Shown: one piece after another, positions 9,111-17,184 of the stretch
Position numbering within the stretch: the first letter of the stretch is position 1
Layout: each line of letters begins with the position of its first letter
Assembly: GCF_003387475.1 (NCBI RefSeq)
Contig: NZ_QUNO01000009.1
Span: forward strand, 186,001 to 250,000
Length of the DNA stretch: 64,000 nucleotides
DNA from: Kutzneria buriramensis
Lineage (GTDB): Bacteria > Actinomycetota > Actinomycetes > Mycobacteriales > Pseudonocardiaceae
Direction of reading: 5' to 3'
Made by a program: the position numbers and the translations under genes
The notes under the pieces: model-generated
Database searches by the model: none
Told to the model about the DNA's origin: nothing
The model's input: the letters and a program-made list of their open reading frames with translations, nothing else

Positions 9111-9425
9111 ATGTCCGACAAGCTCACCGCGTGGATCCGCAACGTCGTGCCGGCGGCGTGGTCGGCGCTGATCGCCTACCTGATCACGCTCATCCCCGCC
9201 GCGCACGACCTCGCCGCACCGCTGTCCGGTCTGGGCGCTCTGGTGCTGGTGCCGCTCGTGCTCGCCGTCTACAAGGCCGTCGTGCAGCGCATCGAGACGC
9301 TGCTGCCCACGTGGCTGACGCGCCTGCTGACCGGCTCGACGCAGACCCCGACCTACCCGCGCACGATCCCGGTCGCGATCGTGCCGCCGCCAGCGAGCAC
9401 GCCGCCGGCCGGCGCTTCCAGCTGA
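9111..9425 (+). CDS. Phage holin
   Basis: A 104-residue protein with an AGAGG site, 12 nt after the lysin gene. It has a short charged N-terminus, two hydrophobic segments (about residues 12-30 and 38-56) with a short Ala/His turn, and a long Pro/Thr-rich cytoplasmic-type tail. Size, topology and position beside the lysin are typical of two-helix holins that open the membrane at the end of infection. It is the last gene of the phage block before a strong terminator. Confidence 0.75.
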   Translation: MSDKLTAWIRNVVPAAWSALIAYLITLIPAAHDLAAPLSGLGALVLVPLVLAVYKAVVQRIETLLPTWLTRLLTGSTQTPTYPRTIPVAIVPPPASTPPAGASS

Positions 9426-9445
9426 CCACTTCCAGCGCACAGCAC

Positions 9446-9482
9446 AAGGCCCCCGTGCTCCACAGTGGAGCGCGGGGGCCTT
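9446..9482. terminator. Strong bidirectional hairpin at end of phage block
   Basis: An 18-bp inverted repeat (left arm AAGGCCCCCGTGCTCCAC, one G-U type mismatch, almost no loop) separates the holin from the convergent lipoprotein gene. It can serve both strands: the AA and TT flanks give each RNA a short U end. Confidence 0.8.
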
Positions 9483-9495
9483 GCGGCATGTTCGC

Positions 9496-10206
9496 TCACT
9501 TCGCCGCCACGTGCATCGTGATGGTGGTGTTCGCGGCTACGGCTGTGCCTGCTGGTGGGTTGACGCTCGTGACGACCCACTGCCCTGCCTGGTTGGCCGG
9601 GTCGTTCATGACGTCGTGTCCGTCCGGCGCGATGGCGGACACCGTAAAGCACATCAGCGCGTTGCTGGCATCGCTCAGGTTGGCGCCGACCAGCCCGGCC
9701 GGTACGGGCTGTGGCCACTTCAAGCCCGTGCAGCCGCTGGGCGGCAGCGACGGCCCGACGGGGACCGTTGTGAGCAACACCGAGGGCGTCGAAGGTGTTG
9801 TCCCAAGCGACGAGTGCAGCTGGCTTTGGTAGCTGACGATGGCGTCAGTGCAGCTCACCTTCGTTGCCGTACCGAGCTGCTGCAGGAGTCCGCGCATGAA
9901 TGCCAGGTTTGTCGTCTGTGCCCCGGACTTGTTGAGCACGGTCACAGCGGTGCTGATCGAGAATGCGATTGCTTGGCCATCTGCGCAATGCGAGGTGATC
10001 TGGCCGTACAGCGTCGAGTACGTGGATTGGTCTGACGCTGGGGCCCGGTCGGCATCCCGCAACCCCGTGGCGTCGGTGGCGGCGGTAGATGGTGGGCTGG
10101 TCGTGGTGGAGCTCATCGCCGCGGTTGTGCTTGCCGACGGCACCCCGCAGGCCGCCAGGGCGCCAACGACCGCCAGACCAGCCACTACCCGCAACACGCG
10201 GATCAT
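9496..10206 (-). CDS. Secreted lipoprotein with PASTA-like C-terminal domain
   Basis: The start at 10206 is chosen over an ATG seven codons upstream because GGGGAGAAAG then lies at the correct distance. Residues 1-20 are a signal peptide with lipobox LAAC, followed by a Ser/Thr-rich linker. The middle contains two conserved Cys positions, and the C-terminal 65 residues (VPAGLVGANLSDA, NQAGQWVVTSVNPPAGTAV) have the repeat shape of a PASTA domain, which in actinobacteria binds peptidoglycan or beta-lactams. It is transcribed towards the phage block and separated from it by the 9446 hairpin. The role is unknown. Confidence 0.75.
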   Translation of the reverse strand: MIRVLRVVAGLAVVGALAACGVPSASTTAAMSSTTTSPPSTAATDATGLRDADRAPASDQSTYSTLYGQITSHCADGQAIAFSISTAVTVLNKSGAQTTNLAFMRGLLQQLGTATKVSCTDAIVSYQSQLHSSLGTTPSTPSVLLTTVPVGPSLPPSGCTGLKWPQPVPAGLVGANLSDASNALMCFTVSAIAPDGHDVMNDPANQAGQWVVTSVNPPAGTAVAANTTITMHVAAK

Positions 10207-10275
10207 GTGCTCTTTCTCCCCTCTCATGGACAGTCGCCGTAGGTCGCGGCCATAGCCACCTGCGTTACAAACACC

Positions 10276-10311
10276 TGGCCCCGTGCTCTCCCCTCCGGGA
10301 GCGCGGGGCCA
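10276..10311. terminator. Hairpin between lipoprotein and small gene operon
   Basis: Arms TGGCCCCGTGCTCTCCC and GGGAGCGCGGGGCCA pair with a TC bulge over a 4-nt loop. It lies just downstream of the minus-strand gene ending at 10329 and resembles the stem at 9446, suggesting a related terminator type. Confidence 0.6.
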
Positions 10312-10328
10312 TTCGGCGTGTCCCGGGG

Positions 10329-10571
10329 TCAGTCGGCGACGGCGGCCGGTAGCGACAGCCAGTCCTGCATCCGGGCGATCAGCGGCGCGTCCGGCACGCC
10401 GATCGTCACCACGGTGGCCGAGATGGTGTCGCCGTGGCCCAGCGCCTCGGCCAGGCTCACACGAACCGCCTCGTCATTCGGGTTGTTGCCGATGGCCTCG
10501 GCTGGGTACGCCTCGAACAGCTGGGGCGCCGGGGAATCCCGCCGGATCACGACAATCGCGATCATCTTCAC
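10329..10571 (-). CDS. Small hypothetical protein
   Basis: An 80-residue acidic protein with a GTG start six bases after AGGAG. It begins with a beta-strand-like MKMIAIVVIRR and has a helical middle; no motif is recognised. It is the last member of a minus-strand group with the two genes at 10677 and 10898 and ends before a hairpin. The function is unknown, and the good ribosome binding site is the main reason to call it. Confidence 0.6.
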   Translation of the reverse strand: MKMIAIVVIRRDSPAPQLFEAYPAEAIGNNPNDEAVRVSLAEALGHGDTISATVVTIGVPDAPLIARMQDWLSLPAAVAD

Positions 10572-10676
10572 TGTGTGCTCCTGCTACTTGTCGGGGGCTT
10601 CCCTCGTCGCCGGTGGGCCGGTGGGGGGTCGATCCCGCCGCACTGGCAACGGAGATCATGGGTCAGCACACCCATG

Positions 10677-10901
10677 TCATCCGTCCTTCCCTGGCAGCAT
10701 CTCGGGCGGTATCAGGCCGAGCCGTAGGGCGATCAGGTCCGTCACGTTGCGCACGAGCTGCTCGCCCTCGGCCTGCTCGATCTTGCTGAGGTAGGCGTGG
10801 GCGCCGTCGACGTCGCCGAGGGACACCATCACCTGGACGATGTCCGCGTGGTAGATGCAGCGTGCGCCGGCGGCGATCTGTTCGGGCGTACGTCCGGTCA
10901 C
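10677..10901 (-). CDS. Small hypothetical helical protein
   Basis: A 74-residue protein starting at GTG 10901, whose start overlaps the stop of the upstream gene (GTGA). The sequence is alpha-helical with repeated Ala/Leu/Glu positions (SLGDVDGAHAYLSKIEQAEGEQLVRNV), much like a single TPR-type helix pair. No function is recognised. The overlap implies coupled translation with the membrane-type protein at 10898. Confidence 0.6.
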   Translation of the reverse strand: MTGRTPEQIAAGARCIYHADIVQVMVSLGDVDGAHAYLSKIEQAEGEQLVRNVTDLIALRLGLIPPEMLPGKDG

Positions 10902-11323
10902 GGCGCACCTGCCGGCTGGTCCACGGCGGCGGCGAGGTCGGGTCCGCTCGCCGCCGCCGTGAGTTGGGTGTCCGCCCCGACGCTGGGGGGCACGGATGAC
11001 AGTGCGTCGTCGGGGCGGACGTAGATCCCGCCAGCGCGCGCACCGGGGATGACGCGCGCCGGCGGAGCTGAGACCCCGGCCAGCATCCGGCGGGTGCCGG
11101 GGGTGGCGCCGGCCAGGGCTCCCGCAACCACACGAGGCGTTGCGAGCCTGCGACGGGAGATGGTGGACCCCCATGCCGTCGGGCACAGGCGGGACTCACC
11201 TGTCAGCCGGAGAACGCACTCCTGTACCCGCTCGGACCAGTACAGCCGCTTGAAAGCGAGCCATACCGGCCGGGCAAGAAACGGCGCAACGAGGATGGCC
11301 ACGCCAAGGATCGGGTGGTCCAC
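10898..11323 (-). CDS. Hypothetical protein with N-terminal membrane segment
   Basis: Read from GTG 11323 behind GGAGGCAGGT. Residues 4-25 are hydrophobic, followed by a basic FKRLYWSERVQ stretch, then a low-complexity Ala/Pro/Gly region to the C-terminus (141 residues). Several other frames are open here, so the choice rests on the ribosome binding site, the N-terminal membrane segment and the 4-bp overlap with the next gene. Function unknown. The 245 bp upstream of it hold the divergent promoters of this operon and of the plus-strand operon at 11568. Confidence 0.5.
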   Translation of the reverse strand: MDHPILGVAILVAPFLARPVWLAFKRLYWSERVQECVLRLTGESRLCPTAWGSTISRRRLATPRVVAGALAGATPGTRRMLAGVSAPPARVIPGARAGGIYVRPDDALSSVPPSVGADTQLTAAASGPDLAAAVDQPAGAP

Positions 11324-11567
11324 ACCTGCCTCCCTCGTCGAATTGAGGCCCTTACCGACAGCTGCGCTAGGGGCTCCGATCAGCCAATTGCCAGGCCGGC
11401 ATGGAATCCGGCCAGGCGCTCACCTTGCGCCATCCCGAGCATCTAGACAAGCAATCCGAGCAATCTAATGAGCATGTCCACCCGATTGGCGGACGGCTCG
11501 CGCGCCCGCCGAGCAAGTTGAATGGTGAGGACATGCGGCGGAGGCCGCCGAAAAGAGGAGTACGCCC

Positions 11568-11774
11568 GTGAAGCTGACCCACCTTGCCACCGAGTCCGGT
11601 AAGAGCGGCTGTCCGTCGTTCTTCGCTACTGACCGCGGCACCTATGTCGTGCAGGGCTGGCGTATTGAGGATTCCGAAGCGCTGATGGCCCTCGCCGAGC
11701 GCGGGCTGCCCGACCACGAGACCGCCGTCGAGATCCCGGCAGCACTGGTCGACCGGATCCGCGGGCTGGCCTGA
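11568..11774 (+). CDS. Small protein of the DUF6879 operon
   Basis: A 68-residue protein with GAGGAG before its GTG. It has the sequence CPSFFATDRGTYVVQGWRIED followed by an acidic helix and HETAVEIPAALVDRI, a pattern I associate with small actinobacterial proteins encoded directly before DUF6879 genes. Its last base overlaps the ATG of the DUF6879 gene (TGATG), so the two are translationally coupled. Upstream, the direct repeats AAGCAATC and GAGCAATC around 11450 may be regulator sites. No biochemical role is known to me. Confidence 0.75.
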   Translation: MKLTHLATESGKSGCPSFFATDRGTYVVQGWRIEDSEALMALAERGLPDHETAVEIPAALVDRIRGLA

Positions 11775-12307
11775 TGACCGAGCGGCTTGACCGCTCGGGG
11801 TTCCAAGCGCTGGTTACCGGCTTCGAGCGCTCGGCGTGGCGGTTGGAGATCCAGGGCTGGTACGACGAGCCGGACGAGGGCGAGTTGGTGGCCCAGTGGC
11901 TCGCTGACGGCGACCCGGCCCCGACGCTCACCTGGTTTGCCGACTGGCCGGCATGGATCGCCGAGCAAGGCAGAGCTGGCAAGCGGTTCGAGCGCGTCCG
12001 TGTGCTGACCGACCCGCTGACCGACTACCTGCGGTGGCAGCTCGACGTCATCACCGAGCCCGCCATCGCCGCCGGCGAAGACATCCGCGTGTTGCCGGCG
12101 GCCGCCGCCGCCGATCTCGAGCTCGGTGGTCAGGACTTCTACATCCTCGACGACCGCCAGGTCGCGGTGCTCGACTTCGACGGTGGCCAGGTCATCGGTG
12201 CACGGTTGCTCGACTCGGCCGCCGACATGGCCACCTTCCGCGCAATTCGAGCAACGGCATGGGATCATGCCGAGCGATTCAGGGAGTACCGACGCGCGAG
12301 AGCTTGA
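11774..12307 (+). CDS. DUF6879 family protein
   Basis: A 177-residue acidic protein with the DUF6879 pattern: FERSAWRLEIQGWYDEPDEGE near the start, GKRFERVRVLTDPLTDYLRWQL in the middle, AGEDIRV, then FYILDDRQVAVLDFDGGQVIG and a C-terminal helix ending HAERFREYR. The family is widespread in actinomycetes and almost always sits beside an XRE regulator with a DUF5753 domain, as here. It is often viewed as toxin-antitoxin-like, but no activity is proven. No catalytic residues are obvious. Confidence 0.85.
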   Translation: MTERLDRSGFQALVTGFERSAWRLEIQGWYDEPDEGELVAQWLADGDPAPTLTWFADWPAWIAEQGRAGKRFERVRVLTDPLTDYLRWQLDVITEPAIAAGEDIRVLPAAAAADLELGGQDFYILDDRQVAVLDFDGGQVIGARLLDSAADMATFRAIRATAWDHAERFREYRRARA

Positions 12308-12318
12308 TCGAGGGGACC

Positions 12319-13167
12319 GTGACCAACTTCGAGGCCGCCCGGCTTGAGTTCGGCGACGTGCTGCGCCGCCTGCGCGAACAGGGCGGCCTCGACGGCAAGG
12401 ACCTGGCCAGCCGACTTGGCTGGCACCCGTCGAAGGTCAGCAAGATCGAGCGTGGTAGGCAGACCGTCACCGACTCGGACCTGCTCGACATCCTCGGCGC
12501 GCTCGCGGTGCCGGACGTCGAGGCTGAGCGGCTTAGGCAGGACCTCCGCACGCTGCGGCTGAAGCAGCTCGCCTGGCGGCGCCAGTTGCGCGCCGGCCAC
12601 CGCGACCGCCAGCGGCAGGACCTCGTCGACGAGCAGACGGCATCGACGATTCGCATCGTCGACCTCATGGCGGTGCCCGGCGTCCTTCAGACCCCTGACT
12701 ACGCGCCGGCCATCTTCGTCTCGCAGGCCGCACTCCTTGAGATTCCCGCTGGTGACATCGACGAGGCGATCGCGGTAAGGATGCAGCGGCAGCACGTGCT
12801 CTACGACTCGTCGAAGACGATCGAGATCTTGATCGCCGAGGCCGCGCTGATGCATCCCGTGTGCACGCCGGCGCAGATGGCCGCCCAGGTTGACCGGCTC
12901 GTGTCGGCGACGAGCTTGACTGGCGTCCGCGTCGGGCTGCTGCCGGCGTACCGGCCGGTGCCACACCTACTGCCGCACGGCTTCTGGATCGTCGACGACG
13001 TCGTGAGTGCCGAGAAGGTGACCGGCGAAGACCGAGAGACCGATCCGGAACAGGTCGCCGTCTACGAGCGGCTGACGGACAGCTTGTGGTCGGTCGCGGT
13101 CACCGGCGATGACGCGCGGGGCGTGCTGCTCGCCGTCGGTCGCCGGTGGGCCGAATTGGCCCGGTAG
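12319..13167 (+). CDS. XRE-family regulator with DUF5753 (Scr1-type) domain
   Basis: A 282-residue protein. Residues 10-70 form a helix-turn-helix (LRRLREQGGLDGKDLASRLGWHPSKVSKIERGRQ). The rest is the DUF5753 ligand/partner domain with the typical RIVDLMAVPGVLQTPDYA entry and an LIAEAAL strand. Start GTG 12319 follows AGGGG with a short spacer; TTG 12304, overlapping the previous stop, is an alternative. It probably represses its own operon and acts together with the DUF6879 protein. No DUF397 partner, common for this family, is present. Confidence 0.87.
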   Translation: MTNFEAARLEFGDVLRRLREQGGLDGKDLASRLGWHPSKVSKIERGRQTVTDSDLLDILGALAVPDVEAERLRQDLRTLRLKQLAWRRQLRAGHRDRQRQDLVDEQTASTIRIVDLMAVPGVLQTPDYAPAIFVSQAALLEIPAGDIDEAIAVRMQRQHVLYDSSKTIEILIAEAALMHPVCTPAQMAAQVDRLVSATSLTGVRVGLLPAYRPVPHLLPHGFWIVDDVVSAEKVTGEDRETDPEQVAVYERLTDSLWSVAVTGDDARGVLLAVGRRWAELAR

Positions 13168-13197
13168 CCCGATCGACACTGGCGGTGGTCGCCAGGG

Positions 13198-13434
13198 TCA
13201 CCGGTCGAGCACCTGCGCGGGCACGGGCGCCGACGCAGCAGGGTCGTCAGGGGTGAGGGTGATCGAGGGTGCCGACCCTTCGGGCTGCGGCAGCGGCGGC
13301 CAGGTCGAGCCGGCGAGGCAGAGGCTACACACGATTAGGACGACAGCGGCGACGACGAAGCTGGCCATCGGTAGATGCCGGTCGCTGGCCCGCTCGATGG
13401 CGTCCAGGATGCGTGTGAGGCGTCGCGCACTCAT
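13198..13434 (-). CDS. Small single-pass membrane protein
   Basis: A 78-residue protein from ATG 13434, preceded by GAGGGGA. A basic N-terminus (SARRLTRILDAIERASDR) leads into one transmembrane helix (residues 23-43, ending SLCLAGS) and then a short Pro/Ser-rich outer tail. It converges on the XRE gene. No family is recognised; the good ribosome binding site and clear topology support it as real. Confidence 0.6.
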   Translation of the reverse strand: MSARRLTRILDAIERASDRHLPMASFVVAAVVLIVCSLCLAGSTWPPLPQPEGSAPSITLTPDDPAASAPVPAQVLDR

Positions 13435-13571
13435 GATGAAATCCCCTCGATCAGCTCGGTGTGCCCGAGGCATCGAAGGGATCTCAATCCAAGATAGTGC
13501 CGCAGTGACGCTCCGCCGCGACCTCGAACGAAGCGGCTAAGCACAGCGTCTGAGCTGCTTATACTGGGCGG

Positions 13572-14978
13572 CTATCTGGACTGACACCCGCTCAGGTCAA
13601 CCGCCCGGGACTCGCCCCGGCCGACCGTCACCGGCACGGAACGGCCGGGGCAGCTCACCGTCCAGCTCTCCTCGACGTTCCGGCCGTCCACGCCCGGCCG
13701 GATCGACGGGTTCACGTCCCACGTGAACGCCCCGCCTGCGGCGGTCAACGTCGTACTCAGCTGCGTGCCGGGCTTCGTCAACACCAGCTTCGTGCCCGCG
13801 GCGACGTTTCCGGTGATCCGAGCGTGGTACTGGGCGTTCCCCGCCGCCTCGACGTCCCGCAGCAATGCCTCGCGCTCGCCGCCGTGCGCCTTCCCGCTCA
13901 CGTACTTGCTGGTGCCGAGGTACTGGCCGGGCACGCTGTCCTCCCACGGCCCGTGGTTGTCGTCGCCCGCCAGCTCGGTCTCGAACCCGAGGCTGCCGGT
14001 CGTGTGGTACGCCCACTCCTCGGCCGTGCCGCTCGTCTCGTACAGGTCGCGGCTCAGCTTGTTCGGATAGCCGTTGGCGTCGGCCATCGCCGCGCCGATC
14101 TGCGCGTACACCGCCTCGTCCGGGGTCAACGGCGCCGCGTTCTGGCCGGGCGGGTGCAGGTTCATGTCCCCGTAGGTGTGCAGGCCGATCTCCACCGTGA
14201 CCTGGTGGCCGTCGACGAGGTCGCGGATGTTCCGGCTCTCCGGCTCGGAAAACGCCGCCGGCCCGTGGTAGTCGCCGTCGTCGGGATTGGCGCCGGAGCC
14301 GACGCCGCCGAAGTTCACCGCGAAGTTCCGGTTCAGGTCGACGCCGCCGGTGTCGTAGCCGGTCTCGGGGTCCTTGGCCGCCGCGCACTGCGCCCGGGTC
14401 GCCGGCGTGACCTCGCAGTTCTTGCGTTTCGCGGCGATGTCCCCGCCGCGGGAGACGTCGTAGCCGTCGGGGTTCACCACCGGCACGACGATCACCCGCA
14501 CCCGGTCCAGCAGCGCCGTGATCCGCCGGTCGCGGCCGTCGTGTTCGGCGAGGTCCATCGCGAACTCCGTCGCCACCTCGACGCCCGGCCACTCGTTGGA
14601 GTGGATGCCGCCCATCAGCAGGAACACCGGCTTGCCGTCCGACGCCGACACGTGGTGCGAGATCTCCACCGCCGGCACGTCCTTGCCCAGCACCGTCTTG
14701 TGCGGCAACGACTCCACCCGCACGATGTCCGGCCGGGCCTTGGCGATCTGCCGGATGTCCGCGGCGACGTCGGCCGGGTTCCGATAATCCCTGCGGCCGC
14801 TGGGAAGTTGCGATGCGCCGGCCGGATGCCTCGCGTCCTCCAAGGCCTTGCCGGCCGCCACCGCGTCAACTGCCGGCTCCGCTTGCGACTCGACCGCCGG
14901 TTTCGCCGCCGGCTGCGCGCAGCCCGCCAGCATCAGGGCGCCAACCAGCGCAAACACCGTCCTCTTGATGGCGAACAC
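13572..14978 (-). CDS. Secreted M14-family zinc carboxypeptidase (lipoprotein)
   Basis: A 468-residue protein with a signal peptide and lipobox LAGC (Cys20). The M14 catalytic domain spans about residues 62-390: zinc ligands His126 and Glu129 in GGIHSNEWPG, substrate-binding NR in VDLNRNF (217), third zinc ligand His267 in IGLHTYGD, and catalytic Glu335 in GFETELAG. A C-terminal domain of about 90 residues resembles a carboxypeptidase regulatory-like beta sandwich. It should cleave C-terminal residues of extracellular peptides. It starts 5 bp after the CU044_5270 gene and is the third gene of a sigma factor operon. GTG 14978 is used because it places Lys/Arg before the hydrophobic core. Confidence 0.9.
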   Translation of the reverse strand: MFAIKRTVFALVGALMLAGCAQPAAKPAVESQAEPAVDAVAAGKALEDARHPAGASQLPSGRRDYRNPADVAADIRQIAKARPDIVRVESLPHKTVLGKDVPAVEISHHVSASDGKPVFLLMGGIHSNEWPGVEVATEFAMDLAEHDGRDRRITALLDRVRVIVVPVVNPDGYDVSRGGDIAAKRKNCEVTPATRAQCAAAKDPETGYDTGGVDLNRNFAVNFGGVGSGANPDDGDYHGPAAFSEPESRNIRDLVDGHQVTVEIGLHTYGDMNLHPPGQNAAPLTPDEAVYAQIGAAMADANGYPNKLSRDLYETSGTAEEWAYHTTGSLGFETELAGDDNHGPWEDSVPGQYLGTSKYVSGKAHGGEREALLRDVEAAGNAQYHARITGNVAAGTKLVLTKPGTQLSTTLTAAGGAFTWDVNPSIRPGVDGRNVEESWTVSCPGRSVPVTVGRGESRAVDLSGCQSR

Positions 14979-14982
14979 CCTC

Positions 14983-16095
14983 TCAGCCGACGCCGTTCAC
15001 GATCTTGGTGCTGACCGAGCTGCTCTCGATCAGCGTGCCCGGCCGCAGCCAGGGGAAGTCCTGCGAGTGCTCGCCGACGAGCTGCCGCAGGCCGAGGAAC
15101 TCGCCACTGCCGCCGTCGATGATCACGTCGTCGTGCTCCTCGGCGTCCGAGAGCCCGATCGCGACGCCCGCCCGTCCGTCCACAGTGGCCTGATCCGCGG
15201 TGATCGCCACGCCCGGGATCATCGCCATCGCCCGGTACCAGGACGCGCGCAGCTCCGCCGGCATCACGCCGTCGAGCAACACGTTTGTCGCGTAACGGAA
15301 TTCCGCCAGCGGCGTCGATCCGTGGCCACGGGTTCGAGCAGCCATGAACGCCACCAGCTGCGTCGGATCGCGCGGCAGCTGCTGGTAGAACGCCGCGCTG
15401 CCCGAGTCCGTCGGGTCCTCGCACGGCCGCTTCCCGTCCAGGCTGGGGAAGAACGCCCCGCAGTCCGCCCGCCACTCGCCGCTGTCGGTCTTCGTCGGCG
15501 TCGGCGGCGACGCCTGCGACTCCGGAATGCTGCCGCCCAGCCACTTCGGCGTGGTCGGCGGCGTCTCCCGGCGCATCACCCACTGCCGCGTCGGATCGGC
15601 CGGGATCCACACCTGCTGCCGGTGCTCGACCAGGTAGGAGTAGCCACCCGACAGGTCCAGCTGCTGGCTCACCGAGTCGTACGAATGCGTTGCCACGTAA
15701 CGGTATTGTCCCGGCATGAGCGGCTGATCCACCGCGTGGACCTGGAGGTCCGCCGCGCCGTTGAGGAACTCCGTCGCCGACGCCAGCGAGATCCTCGGCA
15801 CAGGGCCAGGCGCAACAGTCGAGGAACGGGTCGCAGGCGGCGCCGAGGGCGACACCACCTGCGACCCCACCAGCAGCACCAGCGCCGCGGCCCCTGCGAG
15901 CCACAACACGGGCCGCTGCCGCCCGGCAGCCCCTGCCAGCCACCGCCGTCGTCGCACGGCGGCCCCTGCCATCTGCCGTGACGGTCGATCCGCCGCCGCC
16001 AGCACCTTCGCGCGGATCGCGGCCAGGTCCGGCTCGGCGGTCCGCTCCGCCTGGTGCAGCAGGTCCAGTGCCTGATCGAGACGGTCCCCGGTCAT
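14983..16095 (-). CDS. CU044_5270 family membrane-anchored protein
   Basis: A 370-residue protein whose ATG overlaps the sigma factor stop (ATGA). Residues 1-45 form a cytoplasmic helical segment, residues 65-85 one transmembrane helix (VLWLAGAAALVLLVGS), and the rest is an extracellular domain with GQYRYVATHSYDS and repeated Trp/Pro positions, as in the CU044_5270 family. That family is regularly encoded directly after ECF sigma factors in actinomycetes and is presumed to be an anti-sigma or signal-sensing partner. The pairing supports this role here, but no zinc-binding ZAS motif is seen. Confidence 0.8.
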   Translation of the reverse strand: MTGDRLDQALDLLHQAERTAEPDLAAIRAKVLAAADRPSRQMAGAAVRRRRWLAGAAGRQRPVLWLAGAAALVLLVGSQVVSPSAPPATRSSTVAPGPVPRISLASATEFLNGAADLQVHAVDQPLMPGQYRYVATHSYDSVSQQLDLSGGYSYLVEHRQQVWIPADPTRQWVMRRETPPTTPKWLGGSIPESQASPPTPTKTDSGEWRADCGAFFPSLDGKRPCEDPTDSGSAAFYQQLPRDPTQLVAFMAARTRGHGSTPLAEFRYATNVLLDGVMPAELRASWYRAMAMIPGVAITADQATVDGRAGVAIGLSDAEEHDDVIIDGGSGEFLGLRQLVGEHSQDFPWLRPGTLIESSSVSTKIVNGVG

Positions 16096-16625
16096 CGGCC
16101 GCTCCCCTCCTCCAGCCGAGCCCGCAACTTCTCCCGCACCCGCTGCAACTGGGAACGAACCGTGCTCGCCGGCACGCCGGTCGCCGCCGCGACCTCGGCC
16201 GGCGTCAGTCCCGCCCACGACGTCAGCAGCAGCACGTCCCGTTCCTGCTGCCCGAGCGCGGCAAGAGCCGCGGCGAGCGACCGAGTGGCGTTCTCGGCGT
16301 CGACTCGCTCCGCGGCCCTGGTGTCGTGCGGCTCCTGCTCGGTCGCGGCTGCGGCCCGGGCGGTCGCCCGGTAGCCCCTGATCTCCTGGCGCAGGTGGTT
16401 GCGCAGCAGGTTGGTGGCGATGCCGTACAGCCAGCCGCGCACCGGGGCCTGCGCCGGGTCGAAGGTCTCCCACCGGCGCAGGGCCACCAGGAACGTCTCG
16501 GCGACGAGGTCGTCGGCGGTGTGCGAGCCGACCCGGCCGGCGAGGTAGCCGCGCAGCGGGCGGGCGTGCTCGTCGAAGAGGCGCGCGAACACCTCTCGGC
16601 GGTCGGCGTCCTCGTCAACGTCCAT
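16092..16625 (-). CDS. ECF RNA polymerase sigma factor
   Basis: A 177-residue sigma factor with region 2 (FARLFDEHARPLRGYLAGRVG, DDLVAETFLVALRRW, PVRGWLYGIATNLLRNHLR) and region 4 (LGQQERDVLLLTSWAGLTPAEVAAATGVPASTVRSQL), and no region 1 or 3, as for group 4 sigma factors. It directs polymerase to a small regulon, probably including its own operon with the membrane partner and the M14 peptidase. The start is uncertain: ATG 16625 fits the family N-terminus, but no clear ribosome binding site precedes it, and GTG four codons upstream could be used. Confidence 0.9.
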   Translation of the reverse strand: MDVDEDADRREVFARLFDEHARPLRGYLAGRVGSHTADDLVAETFLVALRRWETFDPAQAPVRGWLYGIATNLLRNHLRQEIRGYRATARAAAATEQEPHDTRAAERVDAENATRSLAAALAALGQQERDVLLLTSWAGLTPAEVAAATGVPASTVRSQLQRVREKLRARLEEGSGR

Positions 16626-16702
16626 CAGCGAGGTCACACCCGTGCTTGTCCGCGGGCATGGCCCGCGTCCCACCGACCCGACCAGGTGAGACGCAGGTCA
16701 CA

Positions 16703-17056
16703 TCAGAACCCCACGTGCGGCACCGGCCACAGCTCGACCGGGTCCACGTCGGCCGACGGCATGTCGGCGGCGATCTCCCGGGCCCGGGCCTCGTCGACCA
16801 CGTCCAGCAGGTAGAAGCTGGCCATGTACTCCTTGGTCTCCAGGTACGGCCCGTCGGTCACCACGGGCGCGCCCTTCACCCGGCGGATCAGCTTGGCCTC
16901 GGTGGCGTCGCCCAGCCCGTACGCGCCGAGCAGCTCGCCGGTGTCGCGGTAGCGCTGGTTGAACGCGTCCTGCTTGGCGATCACTTCCTGCCACTGGTCC
17001 TGCGGCAGCGACTCCCACTTCTCCTGGTTGCCGTAGATCATCAAGAGGTACTTCAT
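16703..17056 (-). CDS. YCII-related (DGPF domain) protein
   Basis: A 117-residue protein with the ferredoxin-like YCII fold: MKYLLMIYGN first strand, a helix with the WQEVIAK motif, the family signature VVTDGPYLETKE, and the closing FYLLDVVDEARAREIA helix. Members often lie beside ECF sigma factor genes and are thought to act as small regulatory or degradative domains. It is divergent from the TetR gene at 17185. Confidence 0.9.
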   Translation of the reverse strand: MKYLLMIYGNQEKWESLPQDQWQEVIAKQDAFNQRYRDTGELLGAYGLGDATEAKLIRRVKGAPVVTDGPYLETKEYMASFYLLDVVDEARAREIAADMPSADVDPVELWPVPHVGF

Positions 17057-17184
17057 GGACTTCGCTCCCTCGGTATCGGCTCCGTCATCGGCTGGTCGGA
17101 GCCGCGCCGCCGTCGTCTACACGCCGGGCGGACATTACCCTGAGAAGTCGATACGGAGAGGTCTCCGCGAAAGGTGGCGAGAAC

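Noticed and set aside
11386-11416. Palindromic CCAGGCCGG/CCGGCCAGG as a terminator
   Set aside because: It has a mismatch, no T tract, and lies upstream of both divergent operons, so a terminator role is unlikely.
13490-13571. Possible tRNA or attachment site at the edge of the accessory region
   Set aside because: No cloverleaf could be drawn, and no direct repeat matching another place near the phage block was seen.
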